Below are positions 53,509 to 62,644 of a stretch of 64,000 nt of DNA, piece after piece. This DNA is from DASCOT01 sp965197275. Lineage in GTDB: Bacteria; Acidobacteriota; UBA890; WLXD01. Numbering within the stretch: the stretch's first letter is position 1; each line of letters begins with the position of its first letter. Where the stretch lies: positions 62,001 to 126,000 of the forward strand of contig CBDAMQ010000030.1 of assembly GCA_965197275.1 (NCBI GenBank), read 5' to 3'. The position numbers and the translations under genes are program-made. A model generated the notes under the pieces. The model was given only the letters and a program-made list of their open reading frames with translations. It made no database searches and was not told the origin of the DNA.

Positions 53509-55163
53509 CTGACGAAGCCAAGACCAAGCTGACGCTGCGCTACGCCATCGATGACGATGCATACGAGGTGGTGGTGCCCGCGAGCGGTGCCGAGATCGGA
53601 CGCGCTGCCGAGTGTCGCCTGGTGATCGAGGACTCCGAGGTGTCGCGGCATCATGCGCGCCTGTCCTGCGAAGACGGCAAGTGGACAATCAGCGACATGG
53701 GTAGCACCAACGGCACTTCCGTCAACGGCGAGAAGCTGGATCAGCCCGGCGAGCTCTCCGACGGCGATGTGGTCACAGTTCACACCTACGATCTTCTGGT
53801 GAGCATCGAACAGGACACCGGCGGCGGAATCGTGTTCGACGAGCGCGACCCGGACGAGTCGATGGGCACGTTCGTCGCCTCAGCCGACGTGCTGAAGCTC
53901 CTCGAGATGGACGCCGCGGAGGCGATCGGCGGAGGCGAGGAGACCAAGCCGGCAGACGCAGTGGCGGCGCCGGGCAGACTCAGCGTCAGCTCGAGATCCA
54001 CGCTCGGGGCGAACCACATTCTGGAGCTCTTCAGCAGTGCGACCGAAGCGCTGCTGGGCGCCATCGACGTCGAAGCCGTTCTCGAGGAGATCATGCGCCT
54101 GGCCTTCGACAACGTGCCGGCGCAGCGTGGTGCCATCACCCTTTACGAGGGCGAAGGCGCCGAGCTGCGCCCGGTGGTAGTGCGTGGCGTCGAGGACGCG
54201 GACTCGCTACGCATCAGCCGCAAGATCGCCACCGGGGCGATAGAGGAGCACAAGGCATCCCTGATCCGCGAGGTCGAGTCGGATGACCGCTTCACCGCCA
54301 GCGACACGATCGCGCGGATGGATGTTCGCTCCGCGGTCTGTGTTCCGATGGAGCATGACGGCCAGGTTCAGGGACTGATCTACCTGGACACTCGGGACAA
54401 CACATCGCGATTCGGCGAACGCGACCTCCGCCTGGTGACGGTTCTCGGCATGCTCGGGGCGATTGGCATCCGGCAGACTCGCTATCGCGAGATCGGCAGG
54501 CAGCTGGAGATCCGTTCCCGACTGGAGCGCTACAGCTCACCGTCGGTCGTGGAGCGGCTGCAGTCGACCGGCGAGTACGGCGAGATGCTGGCCGAAGAGC
54601 GCGAGATCAGCGTCCTGTTCACCGACCTCTGCGGCTTCACGGCACTGTCGGAATCCATGACTCCCGCGGATACGGCGTTGCTGCTCAACTCGATCTTCGA
54701 GGAGCTGACACAGGTGGTATTCACCCACGAGGGCACCCTCGACAAGTTCATGGGCGACGGCATGATGGCGTTCTTCGGAGCGCCCTTCGATCAGCCTGAT
54801 CACGCTCAGCGTGCGGTGGCGGCCGCCTGGGGGATGTCCGAGGCGCTCGAGGCCATCAACTCGGAGCTACCAGAGGAGCGTCGCATCGGGATGCGCATCG
54901 GTGTCAACACCGGACCCGCGATCGTCGGCGACATCGGCTCCCAGACGCGCCGCGACTACACGGTCGTCGGCGACACCGTCAACGTCGCTAGTCGGCTCGA
55001 GAGCACCGTCGCCAGCCCCGGGCAGATCGCCATCGGGCACATTACTCAGGAACGTGTGCAGGACCTCTTCCACTGCGATCCGCAGCCCAAGATGCAGATC
55101 AAGGGTCGACAGAAAGAGGTGATGCCGTTCCTGGTGCGCGGGCCGGCGGACTCGGCGAGCTAG
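53505..55163 (+). CDS. FHA-GAF adenylate cyclase
   Basis: An intact 552-aa class-III cyclase. An FHA domain (residues about 10-95: IGRAAECRLVIEDSEVSRHH, DMGSTNGTSVNGEKL) binds phosphothreonine. A GAF domain spans about 165-325. The catalytic domain (about 365-545) has metal aspartates D374 (LFTDLCGFT) and D418 (DKFMGDGMM), the base-selecting pair K414 and D484, and N493/R497 in VNVASRLE. This set indicates ATP to cAMP. A GTG start overlaps the upstream MBL-fold stop, so the two form a translationally coupled operon. The partner is now truncated. Confidence 0.9.
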   Translation: MTDEAKTKLTLRYAIDDDAYEVVVPASGAEIGRAAECRLVIEDSEVSRHHARLSCEDGKWTISDMGSTNGTSVNGEKLDQPGELSDGDVVTVHTYDLLVSIEQDTGGGIVFDERDPDESMGTFVASADVLKLLEMDAAEAIGGGEETKPADAVAAPGRLSVSSRSTLGANHILELFSSATEALLGAIDVEAVLEEIMRLAFDNVPAQRGAITLYEGEGAELRPVVVRGVEDADSLRISRKIATGAIEEHKASLIREVESDDRFTASDTIARMDVRSAVCVPMEHDGQVQGLIYLDTRDNTSRFGERDLRLVTVLGMLGAIGIRQTRYREIGRQLEIRSRLERYSSPSVVERLQSTGEYGEMLAEEREISVLFTDLCGFTALSESMTPADTALLLNSIFEELTQVVFTHEGTLDKFMGDGMMAFFGAPFDQPDHAQRAVAAAWGMSEALEAINSELPEERRIGMRIGVNTGPAIVGDIGSQTRRDYTVVGDTVNVASRLESTVASPGQIAIGHITQERVQDLFHCDPQPKMQIKGRQKEVMPFLVRGPADSAS

Positions 55164-55227
55164 CGGTGGGTTCCTCGCCGCCGTCGGCGGACGCCCCCTA
55201 CTGATCGCCAATCGGCCCGGTGTCCCA

Positions 55228-56352
55228 TTATTGCGCGCTGGAGACATCAGGCATCCCCCAGTCCGCCCCGTCCCAGCCGCCGAACTCCTGCATGCGGAAG
55301 GCCCAGAAACCGCTGGTGGAATCGGAGACCACGATGAGACCGTCGTCGTTGCGCACATCAACGCCAAAGGCTCCGTTGAACACCGGGTTGAAGTCAGTGT
55401 TGAGCGGTCCGAGGTAGGTGTCGTATCAGGCGACGGTGGCGGGATTGTGCGGATCCGCAAGGGTGAACACCTGCAGCCCGTCAACGTAGCCGGAGACGAA
55501 CACGTACGGCCAGCGCACCTCGTGGTTGTGCACGAGGTGGCGCCAATCGGCGGTCCAGGCGGAAATCGGCTGGCGAATGTTGCGCGTCTCACCGTCGAGC
55601 GCCGGCTTCAGATCGAAGATCCGTAGCGGCGCATAGCGGTATTCGGTCTCGCCTACCACGTAGCGGCCGTCCGGCGAGGGCGTGAAAGTGTGCCCCCACT
55701 CCACCCCCTCGATCCCGGTGAGCGAGATCTCGAGCTTGGGACCCTCCAGATCGGTCACATCGTAGATGTAGTAGCCGCCGGTGCCACCGCCGTAGAAACG
55801 ATCCTGCTGCGTATCCTGGTGATAGCCGACGTACAGATCGTGATACCCGCGCATCGGGCTTTCACCCTCGGCGCCCACCGGAACCTGCGCGACGAGCGCA
55901 TCCTGCCCGTCATCGCCGCCCACACCGTCGACCAGGTAGCCGAGGTCGTATACGTGCGCGTACGGTCCGCGCACCGTCGCGAAGAGCAGCACGCGACCGT
56001 TCGAGTGCTTGTAGACGAAGATGTTGTGGAAGCCGCCCGGATGATCGGGGGCACGGATGCGACCGGCCTCGCGCACCGACGACGCGTCGGGCAGGTCGGT
56101 GACATCCAGCACCACTGCGCCCAGGTCGGCGTTGGGGCCCCCCTGCCCGAACTGCAGCGATTGCACGACATAGTAGCGGTCGCCCCACTTGAAGTGCTTG
56201 ACGTCCATGCCGCCCGGACCGACGTGCAGATCCTGGTCCTCGATGCGCCAGCGGTATAGGACGGAGGCGCTGGACGAGTCGGTCAGGTCGATGATGTCGG
56301 TGCCGCGCTCACCGTCGAAAATCGCCACCCGGCCAACATAGGCATACGGTCG
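55228..56352 (-). pseudogene. LVIVD beta-propeller protein, 5'-truncated and interrupted by TGA
   Basis: AYVGRVAIFDGERGTDIIDL begins mid-protein without a start or signal peptide. Blades follow (GAVVLDVTDLPDASSV, FHNIFVYKHSNGRVLLFATV, GYYIYDVTDLEGPKLEISLT, LQVFTLADPHNPATVA). At 55425-55423 an in-frame TGA occurs, yet the same frame continues with convincing family sequence YDTYLGPLNTDFNPVFNGAF GVDVRNNDGLIVVSDSTSGF to a TAA at 55228. Homologues read straight through. So it carries one nonsense mutation and lacks its N-terminus. Confidence 0.8.
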
Positions 56353-56404
56353 AGATCTGACCTGCCCGCATCTTCAAGCCCGAGCCGCGCGGAGACTCAG
56401 GCGA

Positions 56405-56460
56405 GGATCACCTTGTTCGCCTGGCTGCGCCAAGACATCGCAGGGGCCGAATCCCTGTGT
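56405..56460 (+). pseudogene. Relic of the coiled-coil membrane protein
   Basis: LFAWLRQDIAGAES matches residues about 17-31 of the protein at 5767-6150 (LFTWLRQDVAGVES). It lies at the truncated 5' end of the LVIVD gene, suggesting that this small gene travels with the breakpoint-forming element. Confidence 0.6.
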
Positions 56461-56483
56461 TGTGTCATCAGCTCACTGCCCGT

Positions 56484-57053
56484 TCAAAACGGCGACGTGC
56501 AGGACTCGCCTGTGTCAAGGTGCCGCCAAGGGCCATCGAGCGACGTCGACCACTCGGCCTCCTCAGGGAGTTGTGCTCGGTCAACGTACGTGAGTTCGAT
56601 CACCGCCGCCGGTGGGAAAGGCGCTGCCTCCGGACGCTGGAACGTTTCCGGTCCGCGTTGCGCCGGTTTTCCCCGGCAGTGCCGAGCCGCGCCGGAGTTG
56701 CAGCGAGTCACCCACAAATCGCGGTGCTCATTCACGGCCAACAAGGATGCCATCGGCATCCGTATCGCGAAGACTCGGCCCTCGGCCGCGTAGCGCTCGA
56801 AGTGTGAGCGTCCCCTCCCGATCGGCCCGCGTTCGGAGCCAGGCCAGAAGAACACACGTGAGTTCAGCTCCCGCAACCAGTCGACCAGGAACCAGCCGTG
56901 TGACAGCGCAAGACTGCGGGGTCGTAGCGGCCGATTGTCGGCGATCAGCACCTGCTCTTCGGCCACCTCGACCAGGACAGACCTCTCCCGCCCGAGCGAG
57001 AGTAGGGGCTCGTGGGGCGTTCCGCCGATGAGATCACGGGTAGATCTCAGCAT
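56484..57053 (-). CDS. DUF7002-family protein
   Basis: A 189-aa protein with ADNRPLRPRSLALSHGWFLV DWLRELNSRVFFWPG, HFERYAAEGRVFAIRMPMAS, CNSGAARHCRGKPAQRGPET F and a C-terminal AAVIELTYVDRAQLPEEA. This matches small proteins annotated as DUF7002, with a fold related to ADP-ribosyl/DarT-like proteins (HGW...RVFFW pattern) by visual impression only. Function unknown. Intact; apparently a cargo gene. Confidence 0.6.
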   Translation of the reverse strand: MLRSTRDLIGGTPHEPLLSLGRERSVLVEVAEEQVLIADNRPLRPRSLALSHGWFLVDWLRELNSRVFFWPGSERGPIGRGRSHFERYAAEGRVFAIRMPMASLLAVNEHRDLWVTRCNSGAARHCRGKPAQRGPETFQRPEAAPFPPAAVIELTYVDRAQLPEEAEWSTSLDGPWRHLDTGESCTSPF

Positions 57054-57270
57054 GCCGCACTGCCGAATGCCCCGAAGGTTCTTGGCGTGAGAAGTGGTGT
57101 GAAATCCGAAGGGACGCCTCCGGATCAGATCGATCTTCGAGAGCGAACCCCATGTTGTCCTCCAGAGTACCTGAACATTTTATCGTTCAGGTGTCGCCTG
57201 AGCCGATATGATCTAGCGCCCTCCGGACGCCTAGCGTAGAGAGAAGAGAAAAGGAAGCGCCCGACCGGCG
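57054..57270. other. Intergenic, nothing recognised
   Basis: No coding frame supported. Confidence 0.45.
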
Positions 57271-57585
57271 TCACCATTCCCGGTAGATCCGGATCTCACC
57301 GCGGCGCTGCATGGTGACGTAGCGATAGACGACGCAGCCGTTCCACTGATCGAGGCTCACGATCTTCTCGTGGTCGCTCGACTCACGAGTGCCCCGGTTC
57401 AGCCGTAGGGCCCGCCAGCGGATCAGGTCCGGACCGCCGGGCTCCGCCAGGCGGCGCTCGCGCTCGATGGCCTCGGCCAGCGCCGTCTCGGAGGATTCCG
57501 GTGCGCCACCGACGGTAGCGGCGACTCCAGAGGAGGCAGCGGAGTGCAGCGAGGGTCCCTTGTTGACACTCGTACCGCTACCCAT
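57271..57585 (-). CDS. Hypothetical protein downstream of the small terminase
   Basis: A 104-aa frame starting 12 bp after the terminase-like gene. The C-terminal half looks genuine (LAEAIERERRLAEPGGPDLI, IVSLDQWNGCVVYRYVTMQR). In a different frame, 57495-57550 encodes WSRRYRRWRTGILR, the 5' signature of the HNH endonuclease, so part of this gene sits on a decayed HNH segment. No family recognised. Confidence 0.4.
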   Translation of the reverse strand: MGSGTSVNKGPSLHSAASSGVAATVGGAPESSETALAEAIERERRLAEPGGPDLIRWRALRLNRGTRESSDHEKIVSLDQWNGCVVYRYVTMQRRGEIRIYREW

Positions 57586-57596
57586 CGGCCCTGAGG

Positions 57597-58028
57597 CTAG
57601 CGTATCTTCGAGTTAGGCCCGTCGCCCAAGAGCGCCCGCAGGGCCTCCACGTCGGCATCGGTCAGCGCCGCCATGTCGGGCTTCGGCGACGCTGTGCTCC
57701 CCTGCGGCGGCAGGTCGAGGCCGAGCAGCTTGGCCTCGCGCGCGAGCAGTCGAACCACGACATCCACAGCCTGGGGGTCCTCGAACGCTCGAGGCCACCA
57801 GGGCCTAAATAGACGCTCGATCCGCTGACGATGGAGCTCGCGGTACGCCTCGGTGGCCGGGTCCCGCTTTGCCGCCTCCTGGAGGCGCGCCCGGATGTCG
57901 CGCGCGACGGTCGAGTGGTGGACGTCGAGCTGGCGGCTGATCTGGCGACACGAGGCGCCAGCCAGGGCCATCGTCATCACCTTGTCACGGCGCTTTTCCC
58001 TGTCCTCACGGGAACTTTTGCGTCCCAC
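57597..58028 (-). CDS. Small-terminase-like HTH protein
   Basis: A GTG at 58028 starts a 143-aa basic protein: VGRKSSREDREKRRDKVMTM, HTH ASCRQISRQLDVHHSTVARD IRARLQEAAKRD, then a helical body (YRELHRQRIERLFRPWWPRA, VVRLLAREAKLLGLDLPP). The length and layout suit phage terminase small subunits that bind the packaging site. The same HTH core is duplicated as a relic at 6736-6860. A large-terminase start is at 61665-61874. Confidence 0.6.
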   Translation of the reverse strand: MGRKSSREDREKRRDKVMTMALAGASCRQISRQLDVHHSTVARDIRARLQEAAKRDPATEAYRELHRQRIERLFRPWWPRAFEDPQAVDVVVRLLAREAKLLGLDLPPQGSTASPKPDMAALTDADVEALRALLGDGPNSKIR

Positions 58029-58341
58029 AGGTCCTCTCCGTGCGCTTCGATCGAGCCGCACCCGACAGCGCCGCATGCGCGGTGGTGATCGACGATGTGA
58101 AGTGATGGTGCAGAGGGGGCGCCGATGATCGCGTCCCGGTGGAACATCCCCCAGTGTCGCACATATGCGCACCACCCACCCCGCTTTTACCTCCTACACC
58201 CAGCAACTACCGACCCAGGGATTGGTGAACCGCGGGCAGCGAGAGTTCTCTCGCGCGGCCGAACAGAGAGTAGTTCGTAAGCGGTTGCACGAGGGGAGCT
58301 AGTTATCAGACCGCCAACATCGGCGGTGGATCGTTGACTTC
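58029..58341. other. No gene recognised
   Basis: The frame upstream of the terminase start remains open but is proline/arginine-rich and non-homologous. Confidence 0.4.
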
Positions 58342-58371
58342 AGGCCCCGGGGGGTGAGCCCCCCGGGGCCT
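58342..58371 (+). terminator. GC-rich 13-bp hairpin
   Basis: AGGCCCCGGGGGG and CCCCCCGGGGCCT form a perfect stem with a TGAG loop, followed by TTGTCG. Terminator-like, but the T-tract is weak. Confidence 0.55.
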
Positions 58372-58523
58372 TGTCGTATCGGGCGCGGTGAGGGCGGGTT
58401 ACGGAGCCGGTGCCGGGAGCGCCGATGCTTCGTTGCGGAGCGCACGGTGGCAACGGTGGGCGGTTGCGGCCGTCAGCGGAGGTCCCGTGTTCCGGTCTCT
58501 CGGCTGCTCTGATTTCCGGGGCG

Positions 58524-58590
58524 GCTTGGTAGACGGGACGGCTGCGTTGGAGCAGCCGGTTTCGACGTTTCAAATCCTGCTGCGGTCCGC
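58524..58590 (+). other. tRNA-like sequence
   Basis: CTTGGTAGACGGGACGGCTG resembles a D-arm running into an anticodon stem. GGCTGC-GTTGGA-GCAGCC forms the stem-loop and GTTTCAAATC resembles a T-loop. The anticodon loop is one base short and the T-stem does not pair well, so this is at best a decayed or phage-type tRNA. GC-rich hairpins follow (GCGCGCAAGCGCG, CGGCTCGGTGAGCCG). Confidence 0.3.
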
Positions 58591-58731
58591 GCGCAAGCGC
58601 GGTGCTACGGGGCGGCTCGGTGAGCCGCAGACTAGGGCGGAATCGCCTTACGGGCCGCTGAGAGGCACCGGCACCGAGAACTTCGGTATGCGGTGCTCGC
58701 GGCGATCCTGGGCCGCAGCGCGCCTACCCAT

Positions 58732-60334
58732 GAATCACGATGGCAGGCTCGATTCCGCCGCCGCGCAGCGGGAATCGGCACAGGCCTACATCGCCAGCCA
58801 GCGCCACGAGGGCTGGGTGTGCCTGCCTTCCGGCTACGACGACGGTGGCTGCTCGGGCGGCAGCATACAGCGTCCGGCGCTCCAGCAGCTGCTAGCGGAC
58901 ATCGAGGCCGGCACGGTGGACTGCGTGGTGGTGTACAAGGTGGACCGGCTGAGCCGGTCGCTGCTGGACTTCGCCCGCATCATCGAGCGGTTCCAGCGCC
59001 ACGGGGTGAGCTTGGTGTCGGTCACCCAGCAGTTCAACACCACCAGCTCGATGGGGCGGCTGACACTGAACGTGTTGCTGTCGTTTGCGCAGTTTGAGCG
59101 CGAGATCATCTCCGAGCGCACCCGGGACAAGATGGCGGCGGCGCGGCGCAAGGGCAGGCGGCTCGGGGGAGTGCCGGTGCTGGGGTATGACGTGCAGCCC
59201 ACAGACAAGCAGCTGGTGGTCAACACCGAGGAAGCGGAGCAGGTGCGGGCGATGTACGAGCTGTACCTGCAGCACCGGGGGTTGGTGCCGGTGCTGCGAC
59301 AGATCCAGCGCCGGGGGTGGCGGACGAAGCGCTGGGTGACCAACAAAGGTATCGAACTGGGCGGTTCACCGTTCACCAAGAGTGGCCTGCATCGGCTGCT
59401 CAGAAACGTCACCTACACCGGGAAGGTGAGCTACAAGGGCGCCCTGTACGAGGGACAGCACGACGCGGTGGTCGGGGCGCAGCTGTGGCAGCGGGTGCAG
59501 GAGGTGCTCCGGGACAACTACCGCGCCGGGGCCCGAGAGGGGCGCAACCGGTACGGGGCGTTGTTGCAGGGGCTGCTGCGGTGCACCCCCTGCGGCACAG
59601 GGATGGGGCACACCTGTACCCAGAAGAAGGATGGCAAGCGCTACCGCTACTACGTGTGCCGCAACGCACAGCAGCGGGGCTGGGCGTCGTGCCCGCACCC
59701 GTCGCTCAACGCCCACGAGATCGAAGCCGCAGTGGTACAGCACATCCGCGCCCAGGCGAACAATGAAGGTGATGACCGGGCCCGGGCTCTGGAGGTGTTG
59801 GATGCGTGGGAGTCGCTGGCTCCACTACAGCAGGCACGGACTCTCCGCTCGCTCATCGAGCGGGTCGGCCACGACGCACGCGATGGCACGGTGACGGTGG
59901 CCTTTCGCTCCCGGGCCGATGGGGGCGCGAGCCCCCTGGAAGGCTCTTTCACCCTCCAGCCCAGGAACGGCCGCAGAAACGGCCACCGCACGGATCAAGA
60001 CCCAGACACCGAGCCCGGGGCCGTGCCGCGCATCGCGAGGCTGATGGCGCTGGCAATCCGCTTCGAGGGGCTGATCCGGAGCGGGCAGGTGCGGGACTAC
60101 GCGCACCTGGCACGCCTGGGCTACGTGACGCGGGCTCGCATCACCCAGATCATGAACCTGCTGTACTTAGCGCCCGACATTCAGGAGGCACTGCTGTTTT
60201 GGCCCCCCACCACCCGGGGCCGCGATCCGATCTGTGAGCAGGACCTCCGTCCCATCGCCGCCATTACCCACTGGAGCCGGCAGCGGGCGCTGTGGGCAGC
60301 ACTGCTCAAACAGCGGCCATCGGTGCGGACGTAG
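58732..60334 (+). CDS. Large serine recombinase lacking the catalytic-serine strand
   Basis: The frame is open from 58388, but homology starts at MNHDGRLDSAAAQRESAQAY, after the first beta-strand and its catalytic serine (expected YTRKSTEE-like). The rest is complete: resolvase domain with CVVVYKVDRLSRSLLDFARI IERF, NTTSSMGRLTLNVLLSFAQF E, Recombinase domain, zinc ribbon (LRCTPCGTGMGHT, CRNAQQRGWASCPHP), coiled coil and C-terminal region to RPSVRT. Without the serine it should not cut DNA. Copies of its tail lie at 62855-63240 and, more distantly, 2766-4052 and 42144/46389. Confidence 0.8.
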
Positions 60335-60419
60335 TTCCTCTCATCGAGCAAGCATTCCTGGCACGTACTGCTACGCACTTCGCCCGGTACGCATCACGCG
60401 GCACTGGTGCCTGGAGGAT

Positions 60420-60527
60420 GTGATCTGCGACGTGTGCGAGCTGCGGATTGAGGTCGGCACGCGAGGCTACGTCACGAGCCGCGACGAGCTCACCGTCCCG
60501 AACGAAGCGGAGGAAGTCCGACTGTGA
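60420..60527 (+). CDS. Very small CxxC protein (35 aa)
   Basis: A GTG at 60420 gives VICDVCELRIEVGTRGYVTS RDELTVPNEAEEVRL. The CDVC pair and glycine turn suggest half of a zinc knuckle. Short but composition is protein-like. Possibly phage-derived. Confidence 0.3.
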   Translation: MICDVCELRIEVGTRGYVTSRDELTVPNEAEEVRL

Positions 60528-60628
60528 CGCGAGGCGCGCGCACGGCATCGCCCGGACCGCCGGGCCCGCTATTGCCGCGGCGCCGTCACGCTACGATTGC
60601 CTGAGCGTCTCCGGTTCCAGACTGAGCC

Positions 60629-61009
60629 TTACCCGGCCGTTCCGCGAGTCGTGCGCAGCAGCGCCAGCGCGTAGACAATCCCGATGGCCGGAACCACCGA
60701 AAATGCCAGCGCAAGCTCCCAATCTCCCCGCACTCTGCCCGCGGCCATCAGCTGCGCAACGCCCAGGTCGGCGATCACGTTCGCCGTCAGGAGCGCCACC
60801 AGGGCGAGGATCGTCGTCGTGGTGAGGCGGGGCCGCAACACGAGCAGAAGCACTCCCGCAGCGCCAAGAGGGTGAAGGAGGATCACCAGCAGCCGTTGCC
60901 AGACGTCTCCACCGTTCGCGAATGCTCCAACAAGGGCGGTGAATCCAGCGAAGGCCGCGTGAATCACAGCGAGCACCGTCACCGAAATCCGGAAGCTGGT
61001 CATGGACAT
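60629..61009 (-). CDS. Integral membrane protein (4 TM)
   Basis: From ATG 61009 (MSMTSFRISVTVLAVIHAAF) a 126-aa protein with four hydrophobic segments: VTVLAVIHAAFAGFTALVG, LLVILLHPLGAAGVLLLVL, TTTILALVALLTANVIADLG and LALAFSVVPAIGIVYALALL. No family recognised. Intact. Confidence 0.55.
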   Translation of the reverse strand: MSMTSFRISVTVLAVIHAAFAGFTALVGAFANGGDVWQRLLVILLHPLGAAGVLLLVLRPRLTTTTILALVALLTANVIADLGVAQLMAAGRVRGDWELALAFSVVPAIGIVYALALLRTTRGTAG

Positions 61010-61119
61010 ATGATAAGCCCCTGCTGGGGATCTATCCGGTCCTCTGAACCGAGCTGTACCGACTTGCCAGTTCATGGACGACCCTCCCTTGTTCTCCGCC
61101 GCGAGCTGATCGACGTGAC

Positions 61120-61643
61120 CGCGGCCCTTGAGAAGGCGGAGTATGCGCCGGATGCCGTCTTCCCGCATTATCGCTACACTACGGAGTGGGCCGTAGAGCC
61201 GGGCGAGTACGATGTCCGCGTGCTAGTCGCCGCAGGAAGGGGGCGACCGCATTGTTCACATCGCGGCTCGAGGTTCGTGTTCCGCTCACCACCGACCGTT
61301 GGGCAACCGCCGATCCGATGCTCGGGGCGTGGACGCGAACGAGGGCCTCAGACCGTTGCTGGAGCAAGGTGTTCCAGCGGGCGTCACGATCGGAGCGAGC
61401 GTACAGGTCGTGGGCGCCACGAGCCCGTACGCCTCGGCGTTGGTCTTTCATCGCGCTACGCGGCGCATAATCGCTGAGGTAACGGAGCAGCCGTTACAGC
61501 TCGAGGGCCCGATGCTCCACGGCGGAGTCTTGCAGTTGCCATACCTCGACCCGGGCGAATACCTGGTCGAGTTGCAGCTCATCGACACCGCCGTCGATGA
61601 ACAGGCCGTGCGAGTGCTGCCCCTACGGGTAGTGCTCGACTGA
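61120..61643 (+). pseudogene. C-terminal tail of a VWFA-related protein
   Basis: LEKAEYAPDAVFPHYRYTTE and PGEYDVRVLV, then after frameshifts near 61235 and 61335 NEGLRPLLEQGVPAGVTIGA, IIAEVTEQPLQLEGPMLHGG and LDPGEYLVELQLIDTAVDEQ. This is the beta-rich C-terminal domain missing from the truncated VWFA gene at 24071. It abuts the terminase relic at 61665. Confidence 0.6.
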
Positions 61644-61664
61644 CCTAGTGAGGGACATCGGCCC

Positions 61665-61874
61665 GCGGCGAGAGTCGTCTTGCCGTGGCCTCGAGCGATA
61701 GTGAGCGCCGCCTCGGAATTGCGCATCACGCTGTAGATGAACCGGCGCTGGAACGGGAACAGTTTCAGGCGCTCGCCAGCGAGCGGCCCCTCGCTCACCG
61801 TGAGCTGCTGGAGCCCACTTGATGATGCTCTCGGAACGCCGGGTGTTCTGCCGCCACTTCTTGCCCTTCTTCAT
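61665..61874 (-). pseudogene. Phage terminase large subunit, N-terminal piece
   Basis: ATG 61874 (MKKGKKWRQNTRRSESIIKW) overlaps the HNH stop as ATGA. After a one-base shift near 61820 it continues LQQLTVSEGPLAGERLKLFP FQRRFIYSVMRN and EAALTIARGHGKTTLAAG, the Walker A of TerL ATPases. The gene is cut directly after Walker A. Confidence 0.8.
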
Positions 61875-62200
61875 GACTCGAGCTCTTCGAGGCGCTGGCG
61901 CCAACGCTGGTTCTCACGCTCCTGCTCGAGGCTCAGGTGGTCACCGGCGTGCCTGTTCTCGTGGCAGTCCTTGCAGATCGGCTGAATGTTGTCGCGATCC
62001 CAAAAGCGCTCGGGCTCCAGGTGGGCAGGCTCGATGTGGTGAATCTCGGCCGCGGCCACCGTGAAACCCGATTCGGAGCACGGACGGCACAACGGCTCGT
62101 ATCGGAGGATTCCGGCGCGCCATCGGCGGTAGCGGCGGCTCCAGCGCAGCCTTCGGATCACTTCGGGTTCGATTCGCATTTCTCGGGACATTTTACGCAC
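61871..62200 (-). CDS. HNH endonuclease (phage packaging type)
   Basis: A 109-aa protein, probable start MSREMRIEPEVIRRLRWSRR at 62188. The catalytic HNH core reads IHHIEPAHLEPERFWDRDNI QPICKDCHENRH with zinc cysteines in CRPCSE and CKDC. HNH proteins next to TerL help terminases make specific cuts during DNA packaging; here the TerL start overlaps by 4 bp. The nuclease gene is intact while its partner is truncated. Confidence 0.85.
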   Translation of the reverse strand: MRKMSREMRIEPEVIRRLRWSRRYRRWRAGILRYEPLCRPCSESGFTVAAAEIHHIEPAHLEPERFWDRDNIQPICKDCHENRHAGDHLSLEQERENQRWRQRLEELES

Positions 62201-62392
62201 CGATTATGTGTAGCCCGTGCCTTTGTTTACATGTCGCTAGTAGCCGCGCGGTATCCGGGGATGGCACGCCGCTAGCTTTTTGGGGCCCCCCGTGCACAGA
62301 CATGCGCAGGCGTGCACAGACGGCGCGGGCCGGAGCTCGCTGCCTTCGCAGGTCGTCGACGGGTGGCGCCAGCTGGCGTGAAATAGACCCCT

Positions 62393-62644
62393 TCACCCGT
62401 CAGGTGACCAGGGCACTGCCTGGTCCCATAGTGCCTCCAGGGCTGCGGTATTGCCGGCAGCGCGGGCGCGTACCAGCGCCGCCAGGAGCGCACCATCCAT
62501 CCGGAACACGTCTGTGCGCCGGTACCAGGTCGGCGGCCCTCCAGCAGCGGAGAGCTCCACCGCTTGATCGGTTGCGGACAGCACACGCAACGCTGCGGCG
62601 CGACCATTCGCCATGCGGCACAGAACCAGCCAGCCTGTCTTCAT
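62393..62644 (-). CDS. Hypothetical small phage-type protein
   Basis: An 83-aa frame: MKTGWLVLCRMANGRAAALR, DQAVELSAAGGPPTWYRRTD and a helical end (LLAALVRARAAGNTAALEAL). Upstream of the HNH gene on the same strand, as small genes often are in packaging modules. No family recognised. Confidence 0.4.
   Translation of the reverse strand: MKTGWLVLCRMANGRAAALRVLSATDQAVELSAAGGPPTWYRRTDVFRMDGALLAALVRARAAGNTAALEALWDQAVPWSPDG

Noticed and set aside
50488..55425. Reassignment of TGA or TAG as sense codons in this genome
   Set aside because: Many intact genes end at TGA or TAG with native-looking C-termini, and other nonsense and frameshift lesions abound, so decay explains the in-frame stops better.
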